Positions 15,810 through 24,905 are shown, counted from the stretch's first letter. The stretch: DNA of 64,000 nt from Parabacteroides sp900760525 (GCF_049860805.1 NZ_CP187555.1:2666001-2730000), one strand, 5' to 3'. Notes: generated by a model from the sequence alone, not told the origin. Translations and numbers: made by a program.

Positions 15810-17312
15810 TTACCCGCAATGAAAATACCGGTTTACCAATTCAAGCATTCCTTCCGGATCATTTTTCAGGTCTTCACGCAATGTCGTGTCATTATAACTT
15901 TCCAGTTTCTTAATGATACCATCGATCATACTCGGACTAAAGACATTATGCTGTTCGAATACCGCCCTCTGCTGTTGCAGGCGTTTGGCTGAAGCGGCAC
16001 AGCTATCCGGCAACTGATCCAATGTTTCCAGACGCGCCTTGTTTTCTTCCTGATGAATATTCACGTTCACATACGTCTTTTCTGCCACATCCAAAGCATC
16101 CGGGATTTCAAATCCATACCGGCAAGCAACCGCCAGTCCCGCCAGCAACTGATATAAATCAGCCGATCCGTCCGGTGAACGCATCTCGACCGTCTGCTTC
16201 TGTGCCGTATCATAGTGGCTATCTGCCTCCAACGGATTTGCAAGCGAACACATATCCTTCTTGGCAGCCCATCCTAACGGGACGCGCACCAATACGGAAC
16301 GGTTACGATCGCCCCAACAAATATTCGTCGGAGCCTCCTGGTGAGGAACCAGACGGAAATAGGAGGTCGGATTCGTATTACCGAAAGCCGTAATAGACGG
16401 AGCCAGCTTCATCATACCCGCAATCGCTTTACGGGCTGTTTCCGACAAAACGCCATCCTGCAGCATCCGGTTCTTGCCATCCTTCATAATACGCATATGT
16501 ATATGCAGGCCGGAACCCGCTTTTCCCGCCGTTATCTTCGGGGCAAACGTTATATTTAATCCATATTCGTATGCCAGATTACGGATCACCCATTTAGCGA
16601 TCATCAACTGGTCGGCAGCATCTTCCACCCGTGTCGGCAGGAACTCGATCTCATTCTGTTCATAGATTTTACCATTCAATGTAAAATTACCGACTTCCGA
16701 ATGTCCGTATTTTATCTGTCCTCCCGCTTGTGCGATGTATTGCATACACTGCGTACGGAACTGATTGAATTTGGCATAAGGCCCCGATTCATGATAACCA
16801 CGCTGATCGGTTGCCGGGAATAATTCTTCCTCTTCCGCAATCACATAATATTCCAACTCTCCCATCGCCTCGAACTCCATACCGGTCACATCCGTAAAAG
16901 CCTTGCTTGCCTTATGCAATGTATATTCAGGCGAACTTTCCAGCGGTTCCCCATCCTTATTAAAGAACGAGCACAGCATACTCAATGTCGGCAATTCTGA
17001 AAACGGATCGATAAACGCCGTACGGAAACGCGGAATCACATACAAGTCACTGCTACCCGCCTCGATAAACGAGAATAGGCTGGAACCGTCCACACGCTCC
17101 CCGCAAGTCAGGATTGCGTCCAGATAGGCTGCATTGTTAATAACAAAATTCAATGTTTTCAAACGCCCGTCACCGGCAGGATACATAAAATTCACCATCC
17201 GGATATTCTTATTCTTAATATACGATACGATATCCGCCTTTGTAAATTCGGAAGATGGCTTTTGGAGAAACTCAACCAAGAGGTTGGCATTCATGTCTAA
17301 TTCGTCTTTCAT
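15810..17312 (-). CDS. Type I glutamine synthetase family protein
   Basis: A 500-aa cytosolic enzyme of the GlnA fold, expected to join ammonia to glutamate with ATP. Visible signatures: the N-terminal beta-grasp region (residues about 25-110), catalytic-domain metal and glutamate ligands around MGELEYYV and GSGLHIHM, and the nucleotide-binding stretch ICWGDRNRSVLVRVP. The adenylylation tyrosine motif (NLYDLP) of regulated GSI enzymes is not seen in the matching C-terminal region, so covalent control by GlnE is unlikely. A second ATG seven codons inside (MNANLL) is an alternative start. It is transcribed alone from a good minus-strand promoter (17348-17379). A related role on other amines or carboxylates is possible. 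Confidence 0.8.
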   Translation of the reverse strand: MKDELDMNANLLVEFLQKPSSEFTKADIVSYIKNKNIRMVNFMYPAGDGRLKTLNFVINNAAYLDAILTCGERVDGSSLFSFIEAGSSDLYVIPRFRTAFIDPFSELPTLSMLCSFFNKDGEPLESSPEYTLHKASKAFTDVTGMEFEAMGELEYYVIAEEEELFPATDQRGYHESGPYAKFNQFRTQCMQYIAQAGGQIKYGHSEVGNFTLNGKIYEQNEIEFLPTRVEDAADQLMIAKWVIRNLAYEYGLNITFAPKITAGKAGSGLHIHMRIMKDGKNRMLQDGVLSETARKAIAGMMKLAPSITAFGNTNPTSYFRLVPHQEAPTNICWGDRNRSVLVRVPLGWAAKKDMCSLANPLEADSHYDTAQKQTVEMRSPDGSADLYQLLAGLAVACRYGFEIPDALDVAEKTYVNVNIHQEENKARLETLDQLPDSCAASAKRLQQQRAVFEQHNVFSPSMIDGIIKKLESYNDTTLREDLKNDPEGMLELVNRYFHCG

Positions 17313-17347
17313 GTCTTTGTTGATTGTTTAAGATTACTCAATGTTCA

Positions 17348-17379
17348 CAAATATATTCAAAACATTCCCAATATACAAA
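17348..17379 (-). promoter_or_regulatory. Promoter of the glutamine synthetase gene
   Basis: Minus-strand TATATTTG (plus CAAATATA, 17348-17355) with TTTG (plus CAAA, 17376-17379) 20 bp upstream. Confidence 0.6.
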
Positions 17380-17414
17380 ACAAGGAAAACCTTTTATATT
17401 CGATTTATCTTTCT

Positions 17415-17422
17415 TATCTTTG
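17415..17422 (+). promoter_or_regulatory. -7 box for the toxin-antitoxin remnant
   Basis: TATCTTTG, an exact TAnnTTTG match, 27 bp before the antitoxin ATG at 17450. Confidence 0.45.
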
Positions 17423-17449
17423 TAAAGGCTGACAATAAAAATAAAGTTT

Positions 17450-17662
17450 ATGGTAAAAGAGATTAGCATAACGGATATGTATATGAGTGTTCTATCCTCC
17501 CTCACTGCAGACGAAAAACTTGATTTAATCAGCAAACTTTCCGAATCTCTCAGAAAGACAAAGAAAGAAAAAAAAGTTGCTGTTGACCCTTTCGCTTGTT
17601 ACAAAGGAGATTGGGATGATAATCTTCCACGTACATTCACTCGAAAAGTAGAATCTTGGTAA
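17450..17662 (+). CDS. Antitoxin-like protein of a VapBC-type pair
   Basis: A 70-aa acidic-to-basic small protein: an N-terminal segment that could form a short dimerising domain, a helix (LTADEKLDLISKLSESL), then a basic linker and a Trp/Asp-containing tail (GDWDDNLP) typical of antitoxins that wrap a PIN-domain toxin. The broken PIN gene begins 8 bp downstream, which supports the assignment. The antitoxin itself is intact and has its own -7 box. Whether it still represses its promoter is unknown. Confidence 0.65.
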   Translation: MVKEISITDMYMSVLSSLTADEKLDLISKLSESLRKTKKEKKVAVDPFACYKGDWDDNLPRTFTRKVESW

Positions 17663-17669
17663 ATACAAC

Positions 17670-18060
17670 ATGAAAAATATCTACTTGACACAAATGTTCT
17701 TATCTCTATGTTCAAGAACAAAGGAAGAGTTCGCCAGCATATAATGGGCAGGTATTCAAAACTGTTTTATTTCTGAAATATCTATCGCAGAACTATTTTA
17801 TGGTGCTGCCAAAGGAGGAAAGCGACAGAATATGGATGATGTAACAAATGTTTTTACAGCAATTTGATGTGCTACCTATTTTCCCTAATCTAAAATCTTA
17901 TGGGCAAATTAAGGCCAGCCTTGAATGCAAGGGACTACGAATTGATGATTTTGATATCCTCATAGGAGCCACAGCTCTCCAAAATAAACTCGTTATGGTC
18001 ACTGCTAATATCGGGCACTTAAATCGCATTCCAAACCTTAAAATTGAAAATTGGGAATAA
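17670..18060 (+). pseudogene. Decayed PIN-domain (VapC-like) toxin
   Basis: Conceptual translation gives a normal VapC-sized PIN ribonuclease only if three frameshifts are repaired: after MKNIY (near 17684), near 17748, and near 17850. Pieces in order: LDTNVLISMF (first metal-binding Asp), ISIAELFYGAAKGGKRQN (conserved Glu of PIN), then the last part including LRIDDFDILIGATAL and VTANIGHLNRI, which carry the later acidic residues. No single frame encodes more than the last 70 residues. The gene is therefore dead in this sequence, unless sequencing errors explain the breaks. Next to tRNA-Trp. Confidence 0.8.
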
Positions 18061-18106
18061 GAAATTTGTTTATTCAAAATATTCTCTTACCTTTGCACCC
18101 GCAAAC

Positions 18107-18179
18107 ACGGAAGTAGCTCAGTCGGTAGAGCACTGGTCTCCAAAACCAGGTGTCGGGAGTTCGAGCCTCTCCTTCCGTG
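18107..18179 (+). tRNA. tRNA-Trp (anticodon CCA)
   Basis: A 73-nt cloverleaf. Acceptor arms ACGGAAG (18107-18113) and CTTCCGT (18172-18178), discriminator G at 18179, D arm GCTC/GAGC, anticodon stem CTGGT/ACCAG around loop CTCCAAA, giving anticodon CCA; T arm GGGAG/CTCTC with TTCGAGC loop. No CCA end is encoded. The G discriminator is normal for Trp. Confidence 0.95.
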
Positions 18180-18189
18180 CAAATGGAAA

Positions 18190-18525
18190 TCATCTTGATT
18201 TCAGCAACTCTGCAATCTGCTCTCCAAACACAATATTTAATATCTGGTCTTTTTTATCGCTGTTCAATTTTATTTGCAGAACAGCTTCGGTCGACATATC
18301 ATTTCCTTTAGAAGGGACATATTTATCCGGAAATGTTATAATATCTATTACAGAGACCTGCAGCACCTTTGCAATTTGCAATAAAGTATTATACTTCAAT
18401 TCCCGTTCTCCTGACATAATCAGACTGAAGCCAGCTTGTTTCATTCCGATCTGTGCAGCAATATACTCTTGCGAATAGCCTTTGTTTCTTCGAATTGTAT
18501 CTATATTATCTAATATACCGTTCAT
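18190..18525 (-). CDS. XRE-family helix-turn-helix regulator
   Basis: A 111-aa DNA-binding protein. Residues 5-62 form a lambda-repressor-like HTH: IRRNKGYSQEYIAAQIGMKQAGFSLIMSG with the recognition helix near residues 28-40, followed by LLQIAKVLQVSVIDII. The C-terminal 45 residues are of unknown fold. It is divergent from the first SusC operon, whose promoter lies within 100 bp, so it could control that operon or its own gene. That is context only. Confidence 0.8.
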   Translation of the reverse strand: MNGILDNIDTIRRNKGYSQEYIAAQIGMKQAGFSLIMSGERELKYNTLLQIAKVLQVSVIDIITFPDKYVPSKGNDMSTEAVLQIKLNSDKKDQILNIVFGEQIAELLKSR

Positions 18526-18591
18526 ATAACCAAATTAGCGATTGTCTTAAAACAAAATAAGTGTATCGCGCAATATTTTATTGCAATTATT

Positions 18592-18622
18592 TTTGCATAT
18601 ATAACATTTTGCAATATCTTTG
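18592..18622 (+). promoter_or_regulatory. Promoter of the first SusC/SusD operon
   Basis: TTTG (18592-18595) and TATCTTTG (18615-18622) with a 19-bp spacer, a full match to the Bacteroidetes primary-sigma consensus. Transcription would begin around 18630, giving a leader of about 370 nt. Confidence 0.75.
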
Positions 18623-18717
18623 CCGCAGATATAATTTAAAACTATTAACAAGGGATGTGTTTACTTTAAGTAAAAGGCCTTTCTTTCAATAGTTTGTTAA
18701 CTTAAAAAGAATTCATT

Positions 18718-18822
18718 ATGAGACCAATAGTCATTCAAACACAAAAGAAAAGTTGTATTGCTGAATTTATCAGCTGTACGGTTTGTGGTACAATCATCGA
18801 AAAACGGCTTAATTACTTTTAG
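18718..18822 (+). CDS. Possible 34-aa leader peptide before susC1
   Basis: A 34-codon ORF starting 16 nt after GTTAAC (18696-18701). The peptide begins MRPIVIQTQKKSC and ends CGTIIEKRLNYF; it has three cysteines but no signal peptide or known motif. The second SusC leader carries an ORF at the same distance from the same landmark, but the peptide differs. It could be a translated leader coupled to the hairpin at 18943, or a chance frame. Confidence 0.3.
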   Translation: MRPIVIQTQKKSCIAEFISCTVCGTIIEKRLNYF

Positions 18823-18942
18823 CAACCACCACCTTATTGTAATATTTTCCAACAAGCAGCAATTAAATTTTCTAAAATATATGTTCAACTTAATCCCAAT
18901 TGCCTATGATATAGCAAAAGTCTAATTCTAATTTTTTAAATC

Positions 18943-18969
18943 GGATAGCAATATCCTTATTGTTTTTTT
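18943..18969 (+). terminator. Terminator-like hairpin in the susC1 leader (putative attenuator)
   Basis: GGATA (18943-18947), loop GCAA, TATCC (18952-18956), then a T-rich run to 18969. The stem has 5 pairs. It lies 30 bp before the susC ATG. The second SusC leader has GGATAA-ATCA-TTATCC at the same place, so the stem length differs while pairing is kept. Confidence 0.5.
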
Positions 18970-18999
18970 AACCTTATATTCATTTAATAAAGAAAGAAC

Positions 19000-21900
19000 A
19001 TGAAAGACTCTTCTTTGAAAACACATTCTAAACGAAGCGGTATCATAAACAACCTCTTCCGAATGTTAACCTTATTACTTTTTGTACTATGTACAACAGT
19101 TGTTTTTGCACAACAAAAACCTATCAAAGGTACAGTTGTCGATGCAACAGGCGAACCGCTTATCGGCGTAAACGTATCTGTAAAAGGTACGACTATCGGT
19201 ACGATCACCGACGTCGATGGTAAATACTCATTGGAAGTTCCTGCAAAAGGGACACTTGTATTCTCTTTTATCGGCTATAAAACTGCTGAAATTCCTATTG
19301 GCAGCCAAAGCGTAGTGGATCAAACATTAAACGAAGACACCCAGAATATCGACGAAGTTGTAGTCGTGGGTTACGGCGTTCAGAAAAAAGCATCTCTTAC
19401 TGGTGCTGTCGCCACTTTGAAAGGTGAAGAACTGAAAGCCTCTCCGACAACCAACCTTACCAATGGTATGGTTGGCCGTATGCCAGGTGTGATCGGTTTC
19501 CAACGTTCAGACGAACCGGGAGGCGGCGGAACAACCATCCGTATCCGTGGTACAAACTCTTTGGGAAGCAAAGACCCGCTGATCGTTATTGACGGCGTGC
19601 CGGGACGTGCCGGAGGTTTGGACCGTATCAACCCCAATGAAATCGAATCCATCTCCGTATTGAAAGATGCAGCCGCAGCCATCTACGGTTCACGTGCTGC
19701 AAACGGTGTAGTTTTGGTAACAACCAAAAGAGGTAAAGAAGGGAAACCTACTATCACCTATACCGGCAATATGGGGTTTGCATCTCCCACACGCTTACCG
19801 GAAGTTTGCGACGCTTACGAATATTCTGTTTTACTGAACGAAATCAGTACAAACGCTGGTGGTTCCCCGAAATACACGGCAGAAGACCTCGAACTTTTCC
19901 GCAACGGACAAGATCCTTGGGGACATCCCAACACCAACTGGTATGACGAAGCAATCAAAAACGTTTCTCCTATCTACCGCCACGATGTCAGCATCAGCGG
20001 AGGTTCCGACAAGTTTAAATTCTATCTGAATTTAGCTGCTAACGGCGAAGACGGTATTTATAAAAAATCTGCCAACCGCTATGACCAATATAGCATTCGT
20101 GCTAATATCGATGCTAAAATCAACCAATACATCGATCTTTCCTATGGAACTATTTCCCGTATGGAAATCCGTCACTATCCGACTTACGGAGCGACCGATA
20201 TCTTCAGCGCATTAGTTCGTTCGAAACCGAATCAAACGGGTTATTGGCCTTCAGGTGAACCGGGTCCGGATATCGAATATGGCCACAATCCGGTAGTTAT
20301 GGGTACAGATGCAACCGGTAAGGATAACCAAAAAGACTACTACTTGCAAAATACATTGAAGATCAACATCAAAATTCCGGGTGTGGAAGGTTTAACATTG
20401 ACAGGTAGCGGAACATACGATAAATACTTCAAAAACCGCCACTATTTCAAAACTCCTTATATGCTTTATTCCTGGGATGGCAATGAAGAGCACAAACTAT
20501 CAGCAGGTCAAAAAGGTCCGGCAACACCTGAATTAACAGAAGAACGTACGGATCAGACTTTCTGGATGGCAAATGCGGTAGCCAACTATAACCGTACATT
20601 CGGTGACCATACCATTGGTGTTACCGTAGGTCTTGAAGCAGAGAAAAGAGATCAGAATTTCGTGAAAGCTTTCCGTAAGTACTTCCTGTCTTCTTCCAAA
20701 GAAGACATGGACTTGGGTGGTGTCAGTGAAATGACCAATTCGGGAAATTCATGGAAAGAAGCCCGTCTGAACTATTTCGGACGCGTATCTTACAATTATC
20801 TGGAACGCTACTTGGTTGAATTTGTTTGGCGCGCAGATGGTTCTTATCGCTTCCCTACAAACAAACGATACGGATTCTTCCCCGGAGTTTCAGCTGCTTG
20901 GCGTGTTTCCGAAGAAGGATGGTGGAAAGAGAATGTACGTTTTATCGATTATTTCAAACTACGCGGTTCTATCTCACAAACGGGAAATGACGCTCTTGTT
21001 GACACAAATGGTAACCTGGATCGCTCAATACAGTATTTGAACACATACAAATTTGCGGGGTATTACTTATATGGAAACTCTTATGCTCCCTATTTGGAAC
21101 CAACCCGTACTCCGAACCCCAATATTACTTGGGAAGTTGGAACAACTTACAACGTTGGTTTAGACTTTAAGTTTTTGCAGAACCGTTTATCATGGGAAAC
21201 CGATGCATTTTATCACAAGCGTACCAATATGTTGATCTATCGAAACGCATCTCTGCCTGAAACTTCCGGTATCACCTTGCCACGTGAGAACTTAGGTGAA
21301 ATGTGTAACCGTGGTTTCGAATCATTGATTAGTTGGCAAGACCGCGCCGGTAAAGTTAATTACAATGCGTCAATCAATATGACCTACGCAAAGAACAAGA
21401 TCTTGTATTGGGATGAAGTTCCCGGTGTTCCGGAATATCAACAATCGACAGGGCACTTGGCAAACACAGATCTTTATTATGTATATGACGGTGTATTCAA
21501 AGATCAAGCAGAAGTAGACGCAACAAAAGCGAAATGGAGCGGCGCTCGTCCTGGAGATATCAAATTCAAAGATGTAAACGGAGACGGAAAGATCGATGCA
21601 GACGACAGAGTCCGCAGCAAGAAAAATTCAGAGCCGAAATTTGTAGCCGGTATCACATTAGGAGCCAATTGGAATAACTTCGATTTCATGATGTTGTTCC
21701 AAGGAGCTGTCGGCGGTGAAACGTATGTTTGGCGTGAACGTGCCGGTGAAGCAGGAAACTTCTACAAAGAAACATATGAAAACCGTTGGACACCGGAAAA
21801 CCCGAGCAGTGTTCATCCACGCATATTCAACCGTGAAAATGAATATTGGGTATCCAACAGAAACACCTATTATTTGAAAAACACGGATTATTTACGCTTG

Positions 21901-22098
21901 AAAAATTTGGAAATAGGTTATACATTCAACCTTCCGGGCATACAAAAGGCCGGTATTTCCAATTTGCGTATTTATGCTAACGCGACAAACTTATTCACGA
22001 TTGACGGTGTAAAAGTTCAAGACCCGGAAGCAAATGATACAGGTCGTGAATATCCACAAAGACGCGTGGTAAACTTCGGTGCAACAATCACATTCTAA
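19000..22098 (+). CDS. SusC-like TonB-dependent outer-membrane transporter (1)
   Basis: A 1032-aa outer-membrane transporter that, with its SusD partner, binds and imports oligosaccharides using TonB energy. A signal peptide ends near residue 38 (VFAQQ). It is followed by a carboxypeptidase-like regulatory domain (GTVVDATGEPLIGVNVSVKG, residues 45-115), a TonB box (DEVVVVGYG), the plug domain (about 120-235, ending SVLKDAAAAIYGSRAANGVV) and the 22-strand barrel that ends in ATITF. The SusD gene follows after 12 bp. Closely related to the second SusC (from 25167). No ECF sigma, anti-sigma or hybrid two-component gene is adjacent; the leader upstream is the likely control point. The glycan is unknown. 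Confidence 0.92.
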   Translation: MKDSSLKTHSKRSGIINNLFRMLTLLLFVLCTTVVFAQQKPIKGTVVDATGEPLIGVNVSVKGTTIGTITDVDGKYSLEVPAKGTLVFSFIGYKTAEIPIGSQSVVDQTLNEDTQNIDEVVVVGYGVQKKASLTGAVATLKGEELKASPTTNLTNGMVGRMPGVIGFQRSDEPGGGGTTIRIRGTNSLGSKDPLIVIDGVPGRAGGLDRINPNEIESISVLKDAAAAIYGSRAANGVVLVTTKRGKEGKPTITYTGNMGFASPTRLPEVCDAYEYSVLLNEISTNAGGSPKYTAEDLELFRNGQDPWGHPNTNWYDEAIKNVSPIYRHDVSISGGSDKFKFYLNLAANGEDGIYKKSANRYDQYSIRANIDAKINQYIDLSYGTISRMEIRHYPTYGATDIFSALVRSKPNQTGYWPSGEPGPDIEYGHNPVVMGTDATGKDNQKDYYLQNTLKINIKIPGVEGLTLTGSGTYDKYFKNRHYFKTPYMLYSWDGNEEHKLSAGQKGPATPELTEERTDQTFWMANAVANYNRTFGDHTIGVTVGLEAEKRDQNFVKAFRKYFLSSSKEDMDLGGVSEMTNSGNSWKEARLNYFGRVSYNYLERYLVEFVWRADGSYRFPTNKRYGFFPGVSAAWRVSEEGWWKENVRFIDYFKLRGSISQTGNDALVDTNGNLDRSIQYLNTYKFAGYYLYGNSYAPYLEPTRTPNPNITWEVGTTYNVGLDFKFLQNRLSWETDAFYHKRTNMLIYRNASLPETSGITLPRENLGEMCNRGFESLISWQDRAGKVNYNASINMTYAKNKILYWDEVPGVPEYQQSTGHLANTDLYYVYDGVFKDQAEVDATKAKWSGARPGDIKFKDVNGDGKIDADDRVRSKKNSEPKFVAGITLGANWNNFDFMMLFQGAVGGETYVWRERAGEAGNFYKETYENRWTPENPSSVHPRIFNRENEYWVSNRNTYYLKNTDYLRLKNLEIGYTFNLPGIQKAGISNLRIYANATNLFTIDGVKVQDPEANDTGREYPQRRVVNFGATITF

Positions 22099-22110
22099 AT
22101 TTAAGACATT

Positions 22111-24018
22111 ATGAAAAATATTAATAAGATATTAATTGCTTTGGCTCTCGGGTCAACCATATCGCTAAGTTCATGTTCGGACTTTATGGATATTTCACCC
22201 TCCAATGAGTATGAAGAAGAAGAAGTGTTCACTTCCGCCGGATTGACAGAAGCACTTGTTAATCGTGTATATACGTATATAAAAGACGGAGCAAAAGAGC
22301 ATACGACGGACGGCTTGACCGACGATGCCTACTTTACACATAATTACGGACAAATCGCCGTCAACGAAGCGAATGTTTCGGAAAGCGACTTGCAATGGTA
22401 TGATAATGACAATTGCCCATTCAAATGGTCACATCGATACAAAGGCATACGATATGCAAACCTGATTATCAAAAACATCGGAAATGTACCGCATGACGAC
22501 AACTATGATTTGAATCAATTAAAGGGTGAAGCCCATTTTCTTCGTGCGTGGTTGTATGCCGAACTTCTGAGAGGTTTTGGAGGTGTTCCTTTAGTAACGG
22601 ATGTGGTTGGAGATATGAACGATGTAGAAGCCATGAAGCAACCTCGAAACACGATCAAAGAATGTTTGGAACTGATCCTGTCTGACTGTAAAGCAGCAGA
22701 AGAAAATTTGCCAGAAACCGTTTCGGATGCAGATCTCGGCCGTGCAACCAAGTATGCGGCAACCGCATTGAAAGCAAGAATACTGCTACACGTGGCAAGC
22801 CCATTGTATGCAGATCGCACCATAAACACACTGGCTTGTAACCAGTATGACGGAGACCGAACGGAACTTTACCGTCAAGCAAAAGCCGCAGCCGATGAAG
22901 TAATAAACTCCGGTTTATTCGCTTTAGTTAATTGTCAAGGTGGTATCAATACAGAAAGAGCCAATAAATGGAATAAGATCATGACCACCAACAACAGTGA
23001 ACAGATCTGGACTCGCCAATTTGGTCAATTGTCAATGGATGGTGTTGATCGGAACCAGCTTCCTCTACAACACGGCCCGAACGGTTACCACAACTGGTCA
23101 GGTATGACACCGACACAAGACTTGGTTATGGCATTCGAATATGAAGACGGCACCCTCGGAACCGGTATGACCAAGACAGGCGACTACCAGTTAGGCAACC
23201 CGTACAACGGTCGCGAACCTCGCTTCTACGCGACTGTAGGTACAGATGGAAACGAATGGGGACGTCCGCGTCCGGCAGATGCAAAAGGTTTGGACCCGAC
23301 ACCATTAGGCCGCTTGCAATGTGGTTACTATGAAGTAACAGACGGCGATGCCAACATCGAACTGACCCTTCCGAACGGCAATACAGTCAAATTCAAAGGG
23401 ATGAACGGTATTGATACCCGCAAAGGCCCGATCGAAGATTGGAACGGTTCTTGGACCGGTTATTATGAACGTAAGTTGATCGATCCGACTGTCGATGGAC
23501 AAAACTATCCGCAAAATGTACCTTGGACATTCCTTCGCTTAGCCGAAATGTATTTGGTCGCAGCAGAAGCTTGCGTTGAGTTGAACGAGTTAGAAGAGGC
23601 TACCAAATATCTGGATGCAATCCGCGGACGTATCGACCTAAAACCGACAAAAGAAGCTTTGACTGCACAAGGTAAATCATTCAACCAAGCAGATATGCGT
23701 GAATTCACACGCCACGAACGCCGTGTTGAGTTTGCCTACGAAGGACACCGCTACTTCGACGTTCGCCGTTGGATGATTGCACCGGAAACAAACAACAAAG
23801 AATTGACAGGTGTACTTGTTTTTGCCAGATTGAAACCGGGTAAAACAGCCAATAAGCCATATATCCACAACGAAGAAACATGGGATTACCACTACTATAT
23901 TCAAAGTTTGAAATTCCGTGAAAACCGTAAATGGGATAATAAGATGTATTTTGCACCGATCTCACGCAACGAAATCAATCGTAACGAACTGCTGGAACAA
24001 AATCCCGGCATGAAATAG
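22111..24018 (+). CDS. SusD-like surface glycan-binding lipoprotein (1)
   Basis: A 635-aa partner of the preceding SusC, caps the transporter on the cell surface and captures the glycan. Signal peptide with lipobox LSSC (Cys 22) followed by SDFMDISP, the usual start of mature SusD proteins. The TPR-rich SusD fold is evident: YKGIRYANLIIKNI, LKGEAHFLRAWLYAELLRGFGGVP and the C-terminal FTRHERRVEFAYEGHRYFDVRRW signatures. Strongly similar to the second SusD (28313). A terminator follows at 24023-24053, closing the operon. Confidence 0.92.
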   Translation: MKNINKILIALALGSTISLSSCSDFMDISPSNEYEEEEVFTSAGLTEALVNRVYTYIKDGAKEHTTDGLTDDAYFTHNYGQIAVNEANVSESDLQWYDNDNCPFKWSHRYKGIRYANLIIKNIGNVPHDDNYDLNQLKGEAHFLRAWLYAELLRGFGGVPLVTDVVGDMNDVEAMKQPRNTIKECLELILSDCKAAEENLPETVSDADLGRATKYAATALKARILLHVASPLYADRTINTLACNQYDGDRTELYRQAKAAADEVINSGLFALVNCQGGINTERANKWNKIMTTNNSEQIWTRQFGQLSMDGVDRNQLPLQHGPNGYHNWSGMTPTQDLVMAFEYEDGTLGTGMTKTGDYQLGNPYNGREPRFYATVGTDGNEWGRPRPADAKGLDPTPLGRLQCGYYEVTDGDANIELTLPNGNTVKFKGMNGIDTRKGPIEDWNGSWTGYYERKLIDPTVDGQNYPQNVPWTFLRLAEMYLVAAEACVELNELEEATKYLDAIRGRIDLKPTKEALTAQGKSFNQADMREFTRHERRVEFAYEGHRYFDVRRWMIAPETNNKELTGVLVFARLKPGKTANKPYIHNEETWDYHYYIQSLKFRENRKWDNKMYFAPISRNEINRNELLEQNPGMK

Positions 24019-24022
24019 TAAG

Positions 24023-24053
24023 AAATCGTCTCCGTTTTAGACGGAGACGATTT
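24023..24053 (+). terminator. Intrinsic terminator after susD1
   Basis: Perfect 13-bp stem: AAATCGTCTCCGT (24023-24035) and ACGGAGACGATTT (24041-24053) around a 5-nt loop, then CTTTTC. Confidence 0.8.
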
Positions 24054-24109
24054 CTTTTCAAACTATAAAATCAAATATTAATCTTACACTTTAAAATATT
24101 ATCAGTACA

Positions 24110-24526
24110 ATGAAACTAATAATTGTAATACTTTTTGTACTACTTACATCAAATTATACAATAGGACAGTCACTCTCTGTTAATAAAACAGAAAATATAG
24201 TACCAATGACTTCAACACCATGTGACAATAACACACCTGTATCTGGTTATATATGTCCATCAAGCTTAGGTGCACCTGCTATCAAGTACTATAGAGAAAG
24301 TACCGCTGACCACTCATACAGTTTTACAGGGATTTGCTCCGGAGCTACAGAATATGAATGGCATGTACAACCAGAATCAAACGTAGAGAAAATATATTAT
24401 CGTGGTAACAACGAAATTCTTGTAATTTTTAAAACAAGCAATATGACCACTCATATCGTTTGCCGTGCAAAATGCAATGGAGTTTGGAGTGAATATACTG
24501 TAGGTAGTGTCAATATTACTTTTTAA
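24110..24526 (+). CDS. Small secreted protein with Ig/PKD-like domain
   Basis: A 138-aa exported protein: signal peptide MKLIIVILFVLLTSNYTIGQ, then a mature part of about 118 residues. A beta-rich domain begins near residue 65 (YSFTGICSGATEYEWHV) and contains alternating hydrophobic strands ending SVNITF, in the manner of PKD or Ig-like sandwiches. Four cysteines could pair in the oxidising periplasm. I know no family for it. It is AT-rich, lies between two SusC/SusD operons after a strong terminator, and is followed by a long imperfect hairpin, so it is an independent transcript. A glycan- or surface-binding role is a guess. Confidence 0.6.
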   Translation: MKLIIVILFVLLTSNYTIGQSLSVNKTENIVPMTSTPCDNNTPVSGYICPSSLGAPAIKYYRESTADHSYSFTGICSGATEYEWHVQPESNVEKIYYRGNNEILVIFKTSNMTTHIVCRAKCNGVWSEYTVGSVNITF

Positions 24527-24582
24527 AATATCATTTTAGACTACGTATCATATAGTATAATACATATTATATTAATAGACAA

Positions 24583-24634
24583 TCGAGCCTCTTGTTCAAA
24601 ATCAAATATATTGAGATTTGGATAAGAGGCTTGA
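24583..24634 (+). terminator. Long imperfect hairpin after the 138-aa gene
   Basis: Arms 24583-24603 (TCGAGCCTCTTGTTCAAAATC) pair with 24614-24634 with a few mismatches. No long T-run follows, so it may be a weak terminator or an RNA-stabilising stem. Confidence 0.5.
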
Positions 24635-24874
24635 TAAATGAAAAAATCATACAGAAAAACCTTAAAACCTAAATATAAACCATACCATAAAAAGAAACCA
24701 GCTATTTTATATACTAAACTACAATCAGTGTCATTATTACATTTTGCACATATATACTTTTCTTATAAAATGACAACTTTCTAATTATCCACATATTACA
24801 TCTTTACAGACAGCCTCTTCTAAATTACAAAACGCAATAAACAATTACACGCCCAAACATTTTTATACATTTAT

Positions 24875-24905
24875 TTTGATTCAATCTCATTTTTGTCCAC
24901 TTTTG
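24875..24905 (+). promoter_or_regulatory. Promoter of the second SusC/SusD operon
   Basis: TTTG (24875-24878) and CACTTTTG (24898-24905), spacer 19 bp. The -7 differs from consensus by one base (C for the first T). It lies 23 bp before TTAACA, as compared with 22 bp in the first operon. Confidence 0.55.

Larger units (their letters stand above)
18526..18999 (+). other. Leader region of the first SusC/SusD operon
   Basis: This 474-bp gap holds, in order, a promoter (18592-18622), a TTAACA...GTTAAC segment (18645-18701), a 34-codon ORF (18718-18822), a terminator-like hairpin (18943-18969) and a 24-bp stretch (18965-18988) found identically before the second SusC. The order and spacing recur at 24875-25166. 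Confidence 0.7.

Noticed and set aside
24584..24593. Ten-base match TCGAGCCTCT to the 3' end of tRNA-Trp, as a possible attachment site of an island at 18.1 kb
   Set aside because: Too short, part of an independent hairpin, and no integrase or other island gene lies between the two points.
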